This document shows, in pieces, positions 1 to 9,159 of a stretch of 64,000 bases of DNA (the first letter of the stretch is position 1; the number at the start of each line of letters is the position of its first letter). Made by a program: the position numbers and the translations under genes. Under the pieces are notes generated by a model, which searched no databases, was not told the origin of the DNA, and saw only the letters and a program-made list of their open reading frames with translations. The stretch is from Neobacillus niacini (GTDB lineage Bacteria; Bacillota; Bacilli; Bacillales; Cytobacillaceae), in NCBI RefSeq assembly GCF_023715785.1, contig NZ_JAMBOX010000006.1, positions 62,001 through 126,000 of the forward strand. The letters are read 5' to 3'.

Positions 1-79
1 ATAACAGATACAACTGTAATGAGGGTGGAATAACAAATGAATTTTATTATTCACATTGGTTAGGTATAGGAGGTCCACT

Positions 80-703
80 ATGAACACAAAAAAAATCTGG
101 ATAATATCCTTAATATTCGGAGTTGCTGTCGCAGGTTTTGTTTATCTAACCATCTTTGCAAAGGAAAATGATACGACACCAGCCAGTGCTTCAGTTGGTC
201 AGAAACTGAAAGATGCAGCTGCTCAAAAATCACCGGAAGAAATTAGGAAAGAGAAACAAGCGGAGAAGGAAAAGGCTCTGAAAAGAGAGTTTGTTAATCC
301 GGTTGTCGATGTCAGCCAGGGTAAAAGGGCTATCTCCATAAGAGCTGAAGTGGAGCACGGTGTTTCCGGCTACATCGTTCCAAATTCCATGGTCGATGTA
401 ATTGCCTATGAAACTATCAAAGACGATGCAACAGGCAAAGAGTATAAATCAGCTGTACTTGTCCTTGAGAACGTTAAGGTACTTACGTCTGGTAAATCAG
501 CTGATAACATGGAAGCCGCGCTTAACTATGAAACGGTTACGCTGGAAGTTACACCTGAGGAAGGCGTCATGCTAAGTCTGGCCTCGAAAGCCAAGGATGG
601 TTTCTATTTAATGCTTCGTAATACGGAAGATCCGGAAACAGGAAAGGCAGGCTATAAACAAACGAGAGAAGTCATTAAAGAGGGGGATTCTAATACGAAA
701 TGA
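80..703 (+). CDS. cpaB: CpaB/RcpC-like Flp pilus assembly protein
   Basis: Predicted 207-residue membrane-anchored periplasm-side component of a Tad/Flp pilus machine. The ATG at 80 follows AGGAGG with good spacing, so I chose it over an upstream in-frame start. One hydrophobic segment (about residues 6-26) is followed by a Lys/Glu/Ala-rich linker (about 45-70). The rest matches the CpaB/RcpC core: a KRAISIRAEVEHGVSGYIVP-type segment followed by VDVIAYE, then the LENVKVL strand and VTLEVTPEEG near 150. In Gram-negatives CpaB works with a secretin; no secretin is expected here. It overlaps the next gene by 4 bp (ATGA), and it is the first gene visible of an operon whose upstream part, probably including pilin and prepilin peptidase, lies outside the window. 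The family call is by motif resemblance; the exact role in Firmicutes is inferred. Confidence 0.8.
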   Translation: MNTKKIWIISLIFGVAVAGFVYLTIFAKENDTTPASASVGQKLKDAAAQKSPEEIRKEKQAEKEKALKREFVNPVVDVSQGKRAISIRAEVEHGVSGYIVPNSMVDVIAYETIKDDATGKEYKSAVLVLENVKVLTSGKSADNMEAALNYETVTLEVTPEEGVMLSLASKAKDGFYLMLRNTEDPETGKAGYKQTREVIKEGDSNTK

Positions 704-1872
704 TGAACATAAACTGGGTTTATTTTTCCGATACGAACACTTGTCCAGAAGAAATCAAAACATTTTTGGAAAGGCAGCAATACAGTCTTAAAATCATAGA
801 CAAGATTGATCGACTTCACCCAGCATTGAATGACCCTAAAACTGTTTTGTTTCTTAATGTCCAATTACACTACAGCGTCTACGAACTATCCCAAGAAATT
901 TCTGCTCTTTATCCACATGTTTACATCATTCTGATATTGCCCGAAGAAAAGGAAAATTTGAAAAAGGCAATGCAAGTCGGGGCTTCCGATACTCTTCTTG
1001 CCAGATTCGGACTCGAAGAACTGAAGGAAACCGCTGCCCATGCCAAAAAATTTATGCAGCACCGGGCTAAGATGGAGCCTGATGTTACGAAACTGGCAAA
1101 GGAAAGCAGCAAAGTAATAGCGGTTTCCGGTCCCAAGGGAGGCACTGGAAGAACAGTTATCACAGTAAATCTTGCAGTCGCCTTTGCCAAAATGGGGAAA
1201 AAAGTTGCGGTGATTGATGGCAATCTCCAATTTGGTGAAGTTCCCATCTATTTCAACGAGAGGCCTAAACGGACTATTTACGAATGGGTAAAGGAAAGAA
1301 ATCGCCGCGAACAATTCTCAATCAGACAGTATATGACACAAGTTGATGGGGATGTCTTTGTACTTGCCGCACCGACACGCCCTGAATTTTTTGAAGGGAT
1401 ATCCGAAATACATATCAAAGCGGCAATCGAAGAGGCAAAAGAATTTTTTGACATCATCCTGATTGATTTACCTCCCTATTTATCAGAAATTCATTTGCGC
1501 TGTCTTAATATGGCGAATGAAATCCTCGTCCTTACTGTTAATGAATTATCGATAGTACGGTTATGCAAGCTTTATCTTGAAACCTTGGAAACGCTTCATC
1601 TTAAGGAAAAGGTGAAATTGATTTTGAATAGATATGGTAAGGGACAGGGTCTTGACATTACTAGAATCGAAGAGGTTTTAGAAACAAAAATCTATCAAAC
1701 TTTCCCTGACCAGGTTACAATCGCTTCTTCCTCGATTAATGCGGGTCAGCCGTTTATGCTCTCTAATTCGCGCAGCCATCTTGGAAAGGCGGTTTGGCAA
1801 CTGGCTGACAACCTGAGTGGAGAGCCGGTCGAAAAGAAAAGAGAGAAAAAATGGTTTCTACTTGGGAAATAA
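700..1872 (+). CDS. cpaE: CpaE-like pilus localisation ATPase (MinD/ParA type)
   Basis: 390 residues. The N-terminal ~125 residues look like a degenerate receiver fold (LFLNVQLH, PHVYIILILPEE, ASDTLLARFG), as in CpaE/TadZ. A MinD/ParA ATPase domain follows, with deviant Walker A KGGTGRT (residues 146-152), VIDGNLQFG (A' motif, about 171-179) and the IILIDLPPY switch. The position before the final Thr of the P-loop is Arg rather than the usual Lys of canonical Walker A, which is common for CpaE/TadZ but may mean weak ATP turnover. The start overlaps the cpaB stop by 4 bp and has GAGGGGG upstream, so translation is probably coupled. Expected role: polar or site-specific placement of the Tad secretion machine. 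Confidence 0.85.
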   Translation: MMNINWVYFSDTNTCPEEIKTFLERQQYSLKIIDKIDRLHPALNDPKTVLFLNVQLHYSVYELSQEISALYPHVYIILILPEEKENLKKAMQVGASDTLLARFGLEELKETAAHAKKFMQHRAKMEPDVTKLAKESSKVIAVSGPKGGTGRTVITVNLAVAFAKMGKKVAVIDGNLQFGEVPIYFNERPKRTIYEWVKERNRREQFSIRQYMTQVDGDVFVLAAPTRPEFFEGISEIHIKAAIEEAKEFFDIILIDLPPYLSEIHLRCLNMANEILVLTVNELSIVRLCKLYLETLETLHLKEKVKLILNRYGKGQGLDITRIEEVLETKIYQTFPDQVTIASSSINAGQPFMLSNSRSHLGKAVWQLADNLSGEPVEKKREKKWFLLGK

Positions 1873-1885
1873 GGCGGTGAAATAA

Positions 1886-3229
1886 GTGTCATTATTTAAA
1901 AAGTATATTGAAGAAGCGCAGGCTACTGAAATAAAAAAGAATGTTTCTGATTTAACTGACATCAATAAATCTCTAGAATTTTGGGAGATGGAAACCAATC
2001 TTCATAACTATCTGTTAGAAGAATTGAAAAAATACCCCGGGCAAACGAAAGAAAAGGAAAAACAGAAAATTATCGAACTGGCAGATACATTTTTTGAACA
2101 AGAGAGCAGTAGGCTGACATTTGAAGAAAAGCAGGAAATCATCCATTACGTCACTGATGAACTTTTAGCCTATGGTCCGATCACTCCGTTGTTAGAGGAT
2201 CCGAAAATCTCCGAGGTGATGGTGAATCACTACGATGAGGTGTATTACGAGAAAGAGGGAAAAATATACCGGAGCCATGTTCATTTTGTTGATAGCCAGC
2301 ATGTCATGCGGGTCATTGAGAGAATTGTCGCACCACTCGGCCGCCGAATCGATGAAAGCTCGCCAATGGTCGATGCCCGCCTTCCGGATGGATCACGGGT
2401 TAACGCCATTATTCCACCGCTCGCTTTAAAGGGTCCAAGCCTCACCATTCGTAAATTCTCTGATACACCATTTACGATAAAAGATTTGATCAATTTCGGG
2501 ACCCTAGATGTAAAAATGGCCGAATTTCTTGAGTTGTGTGTAAAATCGAAACTCAATATTTTTGTTAGCGGCGGAACAGGTTCTGGGAAAACTTCGACAT
2601 TAAATGTATTGTCGTCTTTTATTCCTAATAATGAGAGGATTGTCACTATTGAGGATGCAGCCGAACTAAAGCTTCATCAGGAACATATTGTTGCACTGGA
2701 ATCCCGTCCACCAAATATTGAAGGAAAAGGCGAAATTACGATTCGGGATTTGGTGAAGAATGCCCTAAGGATGCGTCCGGATCGAATTGTTGTCGGTGAG
2801 GTTCGTGGTGCCGAGGCGCTCGATATGCTTCAGGCAATGAACACCGGCCATGAGGGAGGTTTAAGTACCGGCCATGGCAATTCTCCACGGGATATTCTTT
2901 CCAGGATCGAAACGATGGTGTTAATGGCAGGCTACGAATTGCCAATAAAGGCCATTCGGGAACAAATTGCCAATGCGATCGATTTAATCGTGCACCAGGC
3001 GAGAATGAAGGATGGCACAAGAAAAATCACGCATATTACCGAGGTGCTAAATTTGGAGGGTGATACAATTGTTCTTCAGGATTTGTTTGTTTTTAAAGAA
3101 AAAGGCTACACCGAGGATGGACGGATTATCGGAGATTTTGCAAGCACTGGAATCCGTCCAAGGTTTACCGAACAGCTTGAAGTAAATGGCTACAAATTAC
3201 CTGCGTCATGGTTTTTTGGAGGTTGGTAG
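1886..3229 (+). CDS. cpaF: CpaF/TadA secretion ATPase for Flp pilus
   Basis: 447-residue type II/IV secretion hexameric ATPase of the TadA/CpaF class, which powers pilus assembly. All hallmark motifs are visible: Walker A GGTGSGKT (229-236), Asp box [10 protein letters not shown] (252-261), Walker B IVVGEVRG (301-308) and His box [13 protein letters not shown] (321-333). The N-terminal ~100 residues form the CpaF all-helical domain. The start is GTG at 1886, preceded by AAGGCGGTGA with 6-7 nt spacing. It lies 13 bp after cpaE and overlaps the region where the next gene's ribosome site lies, as expected for one operon. Length is normal for the family and no key residue is missing. Confidence 0.93.
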   Translation: MSLFKKYIEEAQATEIKKNVSDLTDINKSLEFWEMETNLHNYLLEELKKYPGQTKEKEKQKIIELADTFFEQESSRLTFEEKQEIIHYVTDELLAYGPITPLLEDPKISEVMVNHYDEVYYEKEGKIYRSHVHFVDSQHVMRVIERIVAPLGRRIDESSPMVDARLPDGSRVNAIIPPLALKGPSLTIRKFSDTPFTIKDLINFGTLDVKMAEFLELCVKSKLNIFVSGGTGSGKTSTLNVLSSFIPNNERIVTIEDAAELKLHQEHIVALESRPPNIEGKGEITIRDLVKNALRMRPDRIVVGEVRGAEALDMLQAMNTGHEGGLSTGHGNSPRDILSRIETMVLMAGYELPIKAIREQIANAIDLIVHQARMKDGTRKITHITEVLNLEGDTIVLQDLFVFKEKGYTEDGRIIGDFASTGIRPRFTEQLEVNGYKLPASWFFGGW

Positions 3230-3231
3230 AT

Positions 3232-4188
3232 ATGGAAATCGCACTCCTAACTTTTCTTGTCTGTATTGGCGGCACTCTCAGTATTTACCTCATTTTAAAT
3301 AAACTTTCAGCAAAAAAAAGAATGGATCACAGGATGAAAACTTTCTTGGACTCTTCACAGACGGTGGAGAGTGAGGAAGAAAAACCGCAATCAGTTGTCT
3401 ATCGATTTTTTCATTCCATTTCCGCAATTTTTGAAAATGTTAAAATTAGCAGGAAAACAGAAAAAATATTGAATGAAGCCGGCAGCACATATAAACCGGA
3501 AGAGTTTTTGGCGCTAAGATTTCTGGCGTCCGCCGGGTCCATCATCTTAACCTTTCTGCTTGGGCTGCCTTGGTATCTTCTAATTGTTGCGTTTGCGGTT
3601 GGATTTATGATTCCGAAGACTATAATGAAGCAAAAAAGAAAAAAGCGCCTGGCGCAAATCAATTATCAACTGATTGAGGTTTTGGGGATGATGGCCAATT
3701 CTATGCGGGCGGGCTTTAGTTTCATGCAGGCGATGCAGCTTGTCGGCAAGGAGTTCCCCGATCCGCTTGGTCCGGAATTTGATCGTGCTTTCCGGCAAGC
3801 GGGACTGGGAATGCCGATGGAGGATATTTTTGAAGAAATGGTTGAGCGAATGCCGAATAATGAATTGGAAGTGGTCGTCAGGGCGATTCTGGCGCAGAGA
3901 AGAAGCGGCGGAAATTTGGCTGAACTTCTTGAAACGATGGAGGAAACAATCAGGGGGAGGGTGCGTATTCTCGAAGAACTGCGCACATTAACCGCACAAG
4001 GCCGGCTGTCATCGTGGATTATTGCCCTGCTGCCTATAGCACTTGCTGCCTATTTATCGCTAGTAAACTGGGAATACTTTGCACCGATGCTGCAGCATCC
4101 GTTAGGCTGGTTGATGATATTTGTCGGGGCATTCGGAAATATAATTGGCTGGATCTGGATCAGGAAAATCATCCAAATTGAGGTGTAA
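3232..4188 (+). CDS. tadB: TadB-like inner-membrane platform protein
   Basis: 318 residues from the ATG at 3232, which follows TGGAGG; an upstream in-frame start inside cpaF is unlikely. It has one N-terminal transmembrane segment, a cytosolic T2SSF (GspF) domain holding an AQINYQLIEVLGMMANSMRA helix and the conserved PLGPEFDRAFRQAGLGMPM region, and hydrophobic segments near the C terminus (WIIALLPIALAAYLSL, WLMIFVGAFGNIIGWIW). TadB pairs with TadC to form the pilus platform that contacts CpaF. The stop is 5 bp from the tadC start. Confidence 0.88.
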   Translation: MEIALLTFLVCIGGTLSIYLILNKLSAKKRMDHRMKTFLDSSQTVESEEEKPQSVVYRFFHSISAIFENVKISRKTEKILNEAGSTYKPEEFLALRFLASAGSIILTFLLGLPWYLLIVAFAVGFMIPKTIMKQKRKKRLAQINYQLIEVLGMMANSMRAGFSFMQAMQLVGKEFPDPLGPEFDRAFRQAGLGMPMEDIFEEMVERMPNNELEVVVRAILAQRRSGGNLAELLETMEETIRGRVRILEELRTLTAQGRLSSWIIALLPIALAAYLSLVNWEYFAPMLQHPLGWLMIFVGAFGNIIGWIWIRKIIQIEV

Positions 4189-4193
4189 CCACA

Positions 4194-5123
4194 ATGGGAG
4201 ATTTGATTTTAGTATTTTTAATAACCGGGTTTGTAACGACGATGTTTGCGGCGATACTCTTAACCATTTATAAAAGAAAAATTGCGATCAATGAACGTGT
4301 GGAGACGTATTTTGGCGGAACCGCCATTAAAAATGATGAGAGTTTTCAGGAGAAACAAAAATCCGAGCTTAAGCAGATTTTCGATCAATATTGGGAAAAA
4401 GGAACTGAGGCCTTAAATAAAAAGGTTTCGAAAGAAGATAGAAAAAGATTGGATTCATTGCTTAGAGATGCGGGATATCCATTGAAGTCGGCCATTGATT
4501 TTAGGTTGTTTCAAATTCTGCTTAGTGCCGGCATGGGCCTTGCCATCTTTCTATTTATTTTTCCAAGTGCCGAAAATAAAACCTTGGCCTGGGTGATGGT
4601 CGCCACCATGGTATTACTGGGCTTCCGGCTGCCGATTTTTTATCTTGGGAAAAAGAAAACAGCCAGAATCAAGGCAATCAATAAAGCGATGCCGGATTAC
4701 TTTGATACCGTAAACCTGTTGTTGGAAGCCGGCATGGGCCTCGATTTGGCTTTGAAAGAGGTTTCCTACAATATAAAAGGGCCGCTCGCGGATGAATTCC
4801 TGATGACGTTGGAAGATATGAAGCTTGGAAAATCAAGACGGGAAGCCTTCTATGAATTGAGGAGACGGGTGCCGTCGCACTCATTTCAAAGTATTATTAC
4901 TTCGCTGATTCAGGCGGATCAGCTCGGAATCGGTATGGCAAAGGTGTTGGGGAATTTGACACTGCGTGTCCGGGAGCAGCGGCGTGAGTCGGCCCGGGAG
5001 CAGGCGATGAAGGCGCCGGTAAAAATGCTGTTTCCGATGGTATTTTTCATTTTTCCTTCCCTCTTTATCGTAATATTAGGGCCGCTAGTGATTACATTGG
5101 TGACGAAGGGGCTGGGCGGGTAA
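4194..5123 (+). CDS. tadC: TadC-like inner-membrane platform protein
   Basis: 309 residues. It is a paralogue of TadB with the same T2SSF domain: an N-terminal membrane helix (about 3-23), a cytosolic linker, two central helices (about 100-145), then AMPDYFDTVNLLLEAGMGLD and RREAFYELRRRVPSHSFQSI, ending with a hydrophobic segment (LFPMVFFIFPSLFIVILGPL). It is the last pilus gene visible. There is no strong terminator before the SinR-like gene 55 bp downstream, so cotranscription is possible. TadB, TadC and CpaF as a unit make the Tad assignment firm even though no pilin is visible. Confidence 0.88.
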   Translation: MGDLILVFLITGFVTTMFAAILLTIYKRKIAINERVETYFGGTAIKNDESFQEKQKSELKQIFDQYWEKGTEALNKKVSKEDRKRLDSLLRDAGYPLKSAIDFRLFQILLSAGMGLAIFLFIFPSAENKTLAWVMVATMVLLGFRLPIFYLGKKKTARIKAINKAMPDYFDTVNLLLEAGMGLDLALKEVSYNIKGPLADEFLMTLEDMKLGKSRREAFYELRRRVPSHSFQSIITSLIQADQLGIGMAKVLGNLTLRVREQRRESAREQAMKAPVKMLFPMVFFIFPSLFIVILGPLVITLVTKGLGG

Positions 5124-5178
5124 AAATGCCCCACCGGTTCACAATTTTTAAGGAAGGTGTTCAAAAAGGAGAGGTATA

Positions 5179-5517
5179 ATGGATGGACAAATACTGCAAA
5201 GACTCCGAAAGGAAAAAGGGCTTTCAATCACAAAATTGAGTATCTTGACGGGGATTTCAAAGTCCTATATAAGCTTATTGGAACGGGGTATTCAGACAAA
5301 TCCAAGTTTGGATATTTTGGAAAAAATAGCGCAAGCGTTACAAGTTGATGTTGAATACTTGGTGAAAAATCGAATTGGGACTAGTCCTTCCAATAATGAC
5401 AAGGAACCTGGAATGAATAAACTAAAAGTTGAAATTGAGCTGAATGAGGAGCAACTGAGTCCTCAAAAAATAAAACAAATTAAAGATTTGTTGGATGCCA
5501 TTAACTCGGACAAATAA
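5179..5517 (+). CDS. SinR-like XRE family transcriptional repressor
   Basis: 112 residues. The N-terminal HTH_3 domain (about 5-62) has the classic LSITKLSILTGISKSYISLL helix-turn-helix followed by ERG, then PSLDILEKIAQALQVDVEYL. The C-terminal helix-rich segment (LNEEQLSPQKIKQIKDLLDAI) resembles the SinI-type dimerisation hook of SinR/SlrR. The ATG is preceded by AAAGGAGAGG. SinR in B. subtilis represses biofilm matrix and influences motility versus attachment; a SinR-like gene right behind a Tad pilus operon suggests local control of adhesion (inference). No SinI-like antagonist is visible next to it. Confidence 0.85.
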   Translation: MDGQILQRLRKEKGLSITKLSILTGISKSYISLLERGIQTNPSLDILEKIAQALQVDVEYLVKNRIGTSPSNNDKEPGMNKLKVEIELNEEQLSPQKIKQIKDLLDAINSDK

Positions 5518-5527
5518 TCAATTTTTA

Positions 5528-6157
5528 TTAAGAGGCCATTTGATGTAAAAGGGAAAGAATAGATAAAAATCCCAGACTTATAAATACAGAAACGGCTAAT
5601 CTTAAAGCTGGAATATTAAGACGTGAAAACATAAATGAAACACATAAGCTAAACCAGATAACAATAGTAAAAATTATTAAGCTATCGAATAAATAATAAG
5701 GAAGTTTACTCCAATATACCAATCCACCGATTGATGCACTAAAAAGAATTGGAATAAACATATCCTTATTATTTTTTATTACTGGCTGACTTACGTGCTT
5801 AAGTGATTTTCCCAAAATCAAAGGAAATAGAAAGTACGGTAACACAAACCCAAAACACATCCCAGTAATTAATCTCCTAAGATTATTACTTTCAAAAAGG
5901 TTGATATATGATCCGATCCCATCAATAATTAGCGGCACCATTAATAATAGAAGAAAAAAACTCATTTTAATTGAAGGAATGGTTATATTTACTTTCCTTT
6001 TGAATAATTGTAAATAAACCAAGGTTGAAAAAATCCCTATATAAATCCCTGTGCAACGCGCACAGACAGATAGTGGTTTACCATCAATCATGAGTGAACG
6101 GTCCTCAAGCTGGTGACATATTGCCCCACCAAAGAAATGAAGTATTTCATCCAGCAT
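5528..6157 (-). CDS. DUF2085 family membrane protein
   Basis: 209 residues with about five hydrophobic segments. The N-terminal part has the DUF2085 signature: a Cys-His pair (C14-H15, CHQLEDRS) followed by VCARCTGIYIG, giving a CxxC pair at 32-35 close to the membrane. The function of the family is unknown; the conserved Cys/His set suggests metal or cofactor binding at the membrane. The reverse-strand start at 6157 is preceded by GGAGTGATCACG (GGAGTG, spacing about 6). It is convergent with the SinR-like gene, only about 10 bp separating the two stops, with no separate terminator visible between them. Confidence 0.78.
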   Translation of the reverse strand: MLDEILHFFGGAICHQLEDRSLMIDGKPLSVCARCTGIYIGIFSTLVYLQLFKRKVNITIPSIKMSFFLLLLMVPLIIDGIGSYINLFESNNLRRLITGMCFGFVLPYFLFPLILGKSLKHVSQPVIKNNKDMFIPILFSASIGGLVYWSKLPYYLFDSLIIFTIVIWFSLCVSFMFSRLNIPALRLAVSVFISLGFLSILSLLHQMAS

Positions 6158-6176
6158 ACGTGATCACTCCTTTCCC

Positions 6177-6227
6177 AAAAAGACGAGACCCAATTCACCC
6201 GAGATGAATTGGGTCTCGTCTTTTTTT
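6177..6227. terminator. bidirectional intrinsic terminator
   Basis: A perfect 15-base stem (GACGAGACCCAATTC type arm at about 6181-6195 and its complement at about 6206-6220) lies between A and T runs on both sides. It ends the minus-strand small membrane protein gene upstream and insulates the DUF2085 gene. Confidence 0.85.
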
Positions 6228-6235
6228 ACAAAAAA

Positions 6236-6457
6236 TTAATACCCCGTCATAAACGCCGGGACAATCGAAAATGCTGTTGCGGCAAACCAACAAATACAGC
6301 TCAATACAATCGAGACAATTCCAATAATCAAACAAGTCTTGCCGATGGCCATCTTTTCAACATCCTCACCATTCATCCAAATAATCCCTACAATAAGTCC
6401 AACTACAGGTATGAAAAACGATAAGATGTAAAGCAGGGCTTTCAGTCCGCCGGACAC
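6236..6457 (-). CDS. small two-helix membrane protein, unknown function
   Basis: 73 residues with two long hydrophobic stretches (about 6-27 LLYILSFFIPVVGLIVGIIW and about 40-65). The start is GTG at 6457 with TGGAGGTG just upstream on the minus strand, which strongly supports that it is translated. It ends just before the 6177-6227 terminator. It looks like the short PLDc_N/DUF4190-type membrane proteins with two helices and a positively marked loop, but I cannot assign a family. Confidence 0.6.
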   Translation of the reverse strand: MSGGLKALLYILSFFIPVVGLIVGIIWMNGEDVEKMAIGKTCLIIGIVSIVLSCICWFAATAFSIVPAFMTGY

Positions 6458-6760
6458 TTCAACACCTCCACTTGGTTTGCTTCGGCCAACATGAAATTCA
6501 TTTCATTCCTTGATATGTATGTGAAAATCATCCGGATTTTGCCTGTCTGTTTTTTGGAAAAAATTTATAATTTTTCAACCATTATCATCATATATAAGTT
6601 ACAATGATAAAGAAGGGATTTGTTGGAACTTGTCTGATTTTCTACTATTCTGGCTAATGTTTTAATAGAATTGTAATATTTTTAATAGATATGAAACACA
6701 ACGGTCGAATTTTCGTCTATAATGAGGAAGGAAATAAAATTAACAAAGAGGGATGGAAAA
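6458..6760. other. divergent intergenic region
   Basis: About 300 bp, AT-rich, separating the small membrane protein gene (minus) from the deacetylase (plus). A TATAAT at 6718-6723 sits just upstream of the deacetylase and overlaps a possible but unlikely ATG at 6722; I see no convincing -35 hexamer at 17 bp. No repeat array and no further gene seen. Confidence 0.4.
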
Positions 6761-7726
6761 ATGGGGAAACTTAAGCAAAGAAGACAGGTCAAGGGTGTCA
6801 TCGCACTTGCTGTCACGATTGTGGTATTGTTTACTGCCGTACTTGTGACAAACTACTTTAAGGCTAATGCTGCCGAAGAAACTACTAATCATAAAAACAA
6901 TGAAAATATCAAAAAGGCTGTAGCGGCCAACTATCTTAATGAAAAACCTGAGAAGGAACTGCATCGCAAACATCAGGAAAAGGCGATGGCTTCATCTCGT
7001 GAAAGCACGGATACCACATCATCTGATATAGCCGCGACACCGCCTGCATCAAATGCCACTGCTTCCCAAACAACGCCGACTGAACCCAATGCTAATCAAA
7101 CTCAGCCTGATGGGGCACAATCAGCGATTAACAATAAAACTGTTTTTCTAACCTTCGACGATGGCCCGGCGTCATTTAGCGGAGAGATTGTCACGTTGTT
7201 GGAGCAATATAATGCCAAAGCTACGTTTTTCATGATTGATGGGAATATTCGAAGGTATCCTGAAGCGGTTAAATTGATGGTTGATTCAGGACACGCGGTT
7301 GGGCTCCACAGTGTGTCCCACAATAAGAATGCATTTTATGCTTCGGCCAACTCCGTTTTGGGTGAGTTAAACCAAAATCGGAATACGCTTCTTGAAATTT
7401 CAGGCATTGATTCGCACTTGATGCGAACCCCATACGGCAGCGCGCCGTATATGACCGATGAATATAAAGCGGCTGTAGCGGCTAATGGATATCTAATGTG
7501 GGATTGGAATATCGATAGCAAGGATTGGTATTATAAAGATGAACGCTATGTCAATTCAGTCATAGAACAAATGAATGCTAAGGCCAATCATTCGGGCCCA
7601 TTTGTCATTTTGCTTCATGAGAGAAAAGAAACACTTGCCCATTTGCCGAAGCTGCTCGACTATTTAAAGCAGCAGGGCTTTGAACTCAAAGCGATTGACA
7701 GCTCAATGGTTCCTGTTCAATTTTAA
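6761..7726 (+). CDS. membrane-anchored polysaccharide deacetylase (NodB domain)
   Basis: 321 residues from ATG 6761, preceded by AGAGGGATGG. The ATG at 6722 is rejected because it falls in a TATAAT box and lacks a ribosome site. It has an N-terminal membrane anchor (about 12-30), a Ser/Thr/Pro/Ala-rich wall-spanning linker (about 75-125), then a NodB catalytic domain: TFDDGP at 131-136 (catalytic Asp and metal Asp), H183 and H187 in GLHSVSH (metal ligands), RTPYGS at 222-227, and a C-terminal LLHER motif. All metal ligands are present, so it is probably active on peptidoglycan or another wall glycan outside the membrane. The exact substrate cannot be read from sequence. Confidence 0.9.
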   Translation: MGKLKQRRQVKGVIALAVTIVVLFTAVLVTNYFKANAAEETTNHKNNENIKKAVAANYLNEKPEKELHRKHQEKAMASSRESTDTTSSDIAATPPASNATASQTTPTEPNANQTQPDGAQSAINNKTVFLTFDDGPASFSGEIVTLLEQYNAKATFFMIDGNIRRYPEAVKLMVDSGHAVGLHSVSHNKNAFYASANSVLGELNQNRNTLLEISGIDSHLMRTPYGSAPYMTDEYKAAVAANGYLMWDWNIDSKDWYYKDERYVNSVIEQMNAKANHSGPFVILLHERKETLAHLPKLLDYLKQQGFELKAIDSSMVPVQF

Positions 7727-7759
7727 TCATACTCTACATGGGAAATTTCCTTTTTAATT

Positions 7760-7768
7760 TGTTATAAT
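7760..7768 (+). promoter_or_regulatory. extended -10 promoter for AI-2E exporter gene
   Basis: TG-T-TATAAT (TG at 7760-7761, TATAAT at 7763-7768) lies about 55 bp before the coding start; no good -35 is seen, as is typical of extended -10 promoters. Confidence 0.45.
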
Positions 7769-7824
7769 AAACATGTAATTTCACTGGATGGGTGGATTAT
7801 AGTCAGAATAATGGGGTTTGATAA

Positions 7825-8832
7825 TTGCCGATGATAAATAAACTCTTTCAAAGCAGCAGTTTCAAAAGGATTTTAATCTTTGTTTTCGTTGCCATTGCGT
7901 TATATGCGATGCGGTCGATGATTAATTTAATATTGCTGACGTTCATTTTTACCTTCCTAATGGACCGGCTTGTCCAATTTATTGAACGGAAAATCCCGCT
8001 AAATCGTAGGCTGCTGGTCCTGATATCGTATGCCGTAATTGTCGGATTGCTCTCCTATGCTTTGGTCATGTACCTGCCGATGATTGTAAGTGAGATTACC
8101 CAGTTAATTAGACAGCTGACTGCTTTTTATACATCGAAGCATGATAATGTGGTGTTGAATTATATAATCGGCCAAATTAATGAGGAAAAAATCTCAAGCT
8201 ACCTCGAACAGGGGGTAACTGTTCTATTCAGATATGCTACCGATATCAGCAAGATTAGCTTGCAGGTCCTGCTGGGACTATTGCTAAGTTTATTCTTCTT
8301 ATTGGAAAAACCGCGCCTGATTGAATTTACCAGGAAATTCAGAACGAGCAAGGTTGCTTCGATCTATGTAGAAATTGAATTCTTTGCCCAAAAATTCGTT
8401 AGAACCTTCGGTAAAGTCATTGAGGCTCAGATTATCATCGCGGTTGTCAACTGTGTGCTGACCACTCTGGCCTTATGGCTGATGGATTTTCCGCAGCTTG
8501 GCGGCTTATCCATCATGATATTCGTATTAGGCTTGATCCCGGTTGCCGGAGTCATCATTTCGTTGATCCCGTTGACGATTATTGCCTATAGTATTGGCGG
8601 TTTTATCAAGGTTCTGTACGTCGGAATCGCGATTGCCATCATTCATGCAATTGAGGCGTACATTTTGAATCCAAACTTAATGAGTTCGAAAACCAATCTT
8701 CCCGTATTCTATACATTCATTGTGTTGATCTTCTCCGAGCACTTCTTTGGCGTCTGGGGATTGATCATCGGAATTCCGGTGTTTGTGTTCCTCCTGGATG
8801 TGTTGGAGGTTACGGAAACGAAGAAAACGTAA
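7825..8832 (+). CDS. AI-2E family (TqsA/YueF-like) membrane transporter
   Basis: 335 residues, about eight transmembrane helices, with the family pattern: an N-terminal helix pair (ILIFVFVAIALYAM, INLILLTFIFTFLMDRLVQF), a long amphipathic central region (about 85-140), then a C-terminal membrane block with LGLIPVAGVIISLIPLTIIA and a final GVWGLIIGIPVFVFL. The family includes TqsA (AI-2 export in E. coli) and Na+/H+ antiporter-like members, so the substrate is open. The TTG at 7825 is 8 nt after GGGG and fits better than the ATG at 7831 (14 nt). It is monocistronic, with its own terminator. Confidence 0.85.
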   Translation: MPMINKLFQSSSFKRILIFVFVAIALYAMRSMINLILLTFIFTFLMDRLVQFIERKIPLNRRLLVLISYAVIVGLLSYALVMYLPMIVSEITQLIRQLTAFYTSKHDNVVLNYIIGQINEEKISSYLEQGVTVLFRYATDISKISLQVLLGLLLSLFFLLEKPRLIEFTRKFRTSKVASIYVEIEFFAQKFVRTFGKVIEAQIIIAVVNCVLTTLALWLMDFPQLGGLSIMIFVLGLIPVAGVIISLIPLTIIAYSIGGFIKVLYVGIAIAIIHAIEAYILNPNLMSSKTNLPVFYTFIVLIFSEHFFGVWGLIIGIPVFVFLLDVLEVTETKKT

Positions 8833-8856
8833 AGCCCTTATTCGGGGCTTTTTTGT
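8832..8856 (+). terminator. intrinsic terminator
   Basis: A short stem (AAGCCC/GGGCTT with loop TTATTCG) followed by six T, directly after the exporter stop codon. Confidence 0.75.
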
Positions 8857-8909
8857 TTGGACGTAAAAATGGTATGCTATGGTTATCATTGAAATAGGAG
8901 GATTTTTTC

Positions 8910-9143
8910 ATGAGTGAATGCAAGCTGGATCATACCCATGAGGATGTTCAAAAAAAGTACGAGTCGCAAAAGCCATTTTTGCCTGAGGATATGGTGCCGT
9001 TATTTGAAGCGTTTTTCGCCAAGGAACACACCCAGGATATCCTGAACGAAGTGTTTCACTTATTGAAAAAATATGACCTGGCATCCAAAGAAGAGAAGGG
9101 TGAACGGACCAGCCGGTTGTATATGGTGTTGAGAAACCTATAA
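8910..9143 (+). CDS. small hydrophilic protein, unknown
   Basis: 77 residues; ATG at 8910 after AGGAGG with 8 nt spacing. It is acidic and helical, starting MSECKLDHTHEDVQKKYESQ, with PEDMVPLFEAFFAKEHTQ and a basic C terminus (GERTSRLYMVLRNL). No membrane segment, no known motif that I recognise. Ribosome site and downstream terminator support expression as a single gene. Confidence 0.65.
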   Translation: MSECKLDHTHEDVQKKYESQKPFLPEDMVPLFEAFFAKEHTQDILNEVFHLLKKYDLASKEEKGERTSRLYMVLRNL

Positions 9144-9159
9144 ACGAATCATTTACCAG

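Noticed and set aside
1081..1314. Minus-strand open frames inside cpaE
   Set aside because: Shadow frames of a well supported gene with no ribosome site or family match.
6722..6760. Earlier ATG of the polysaccharide deacetylase
   Set aside because: Overlaps a TATAAT box, no ribosome site; ATG 6761 has AGAGGG upstream.
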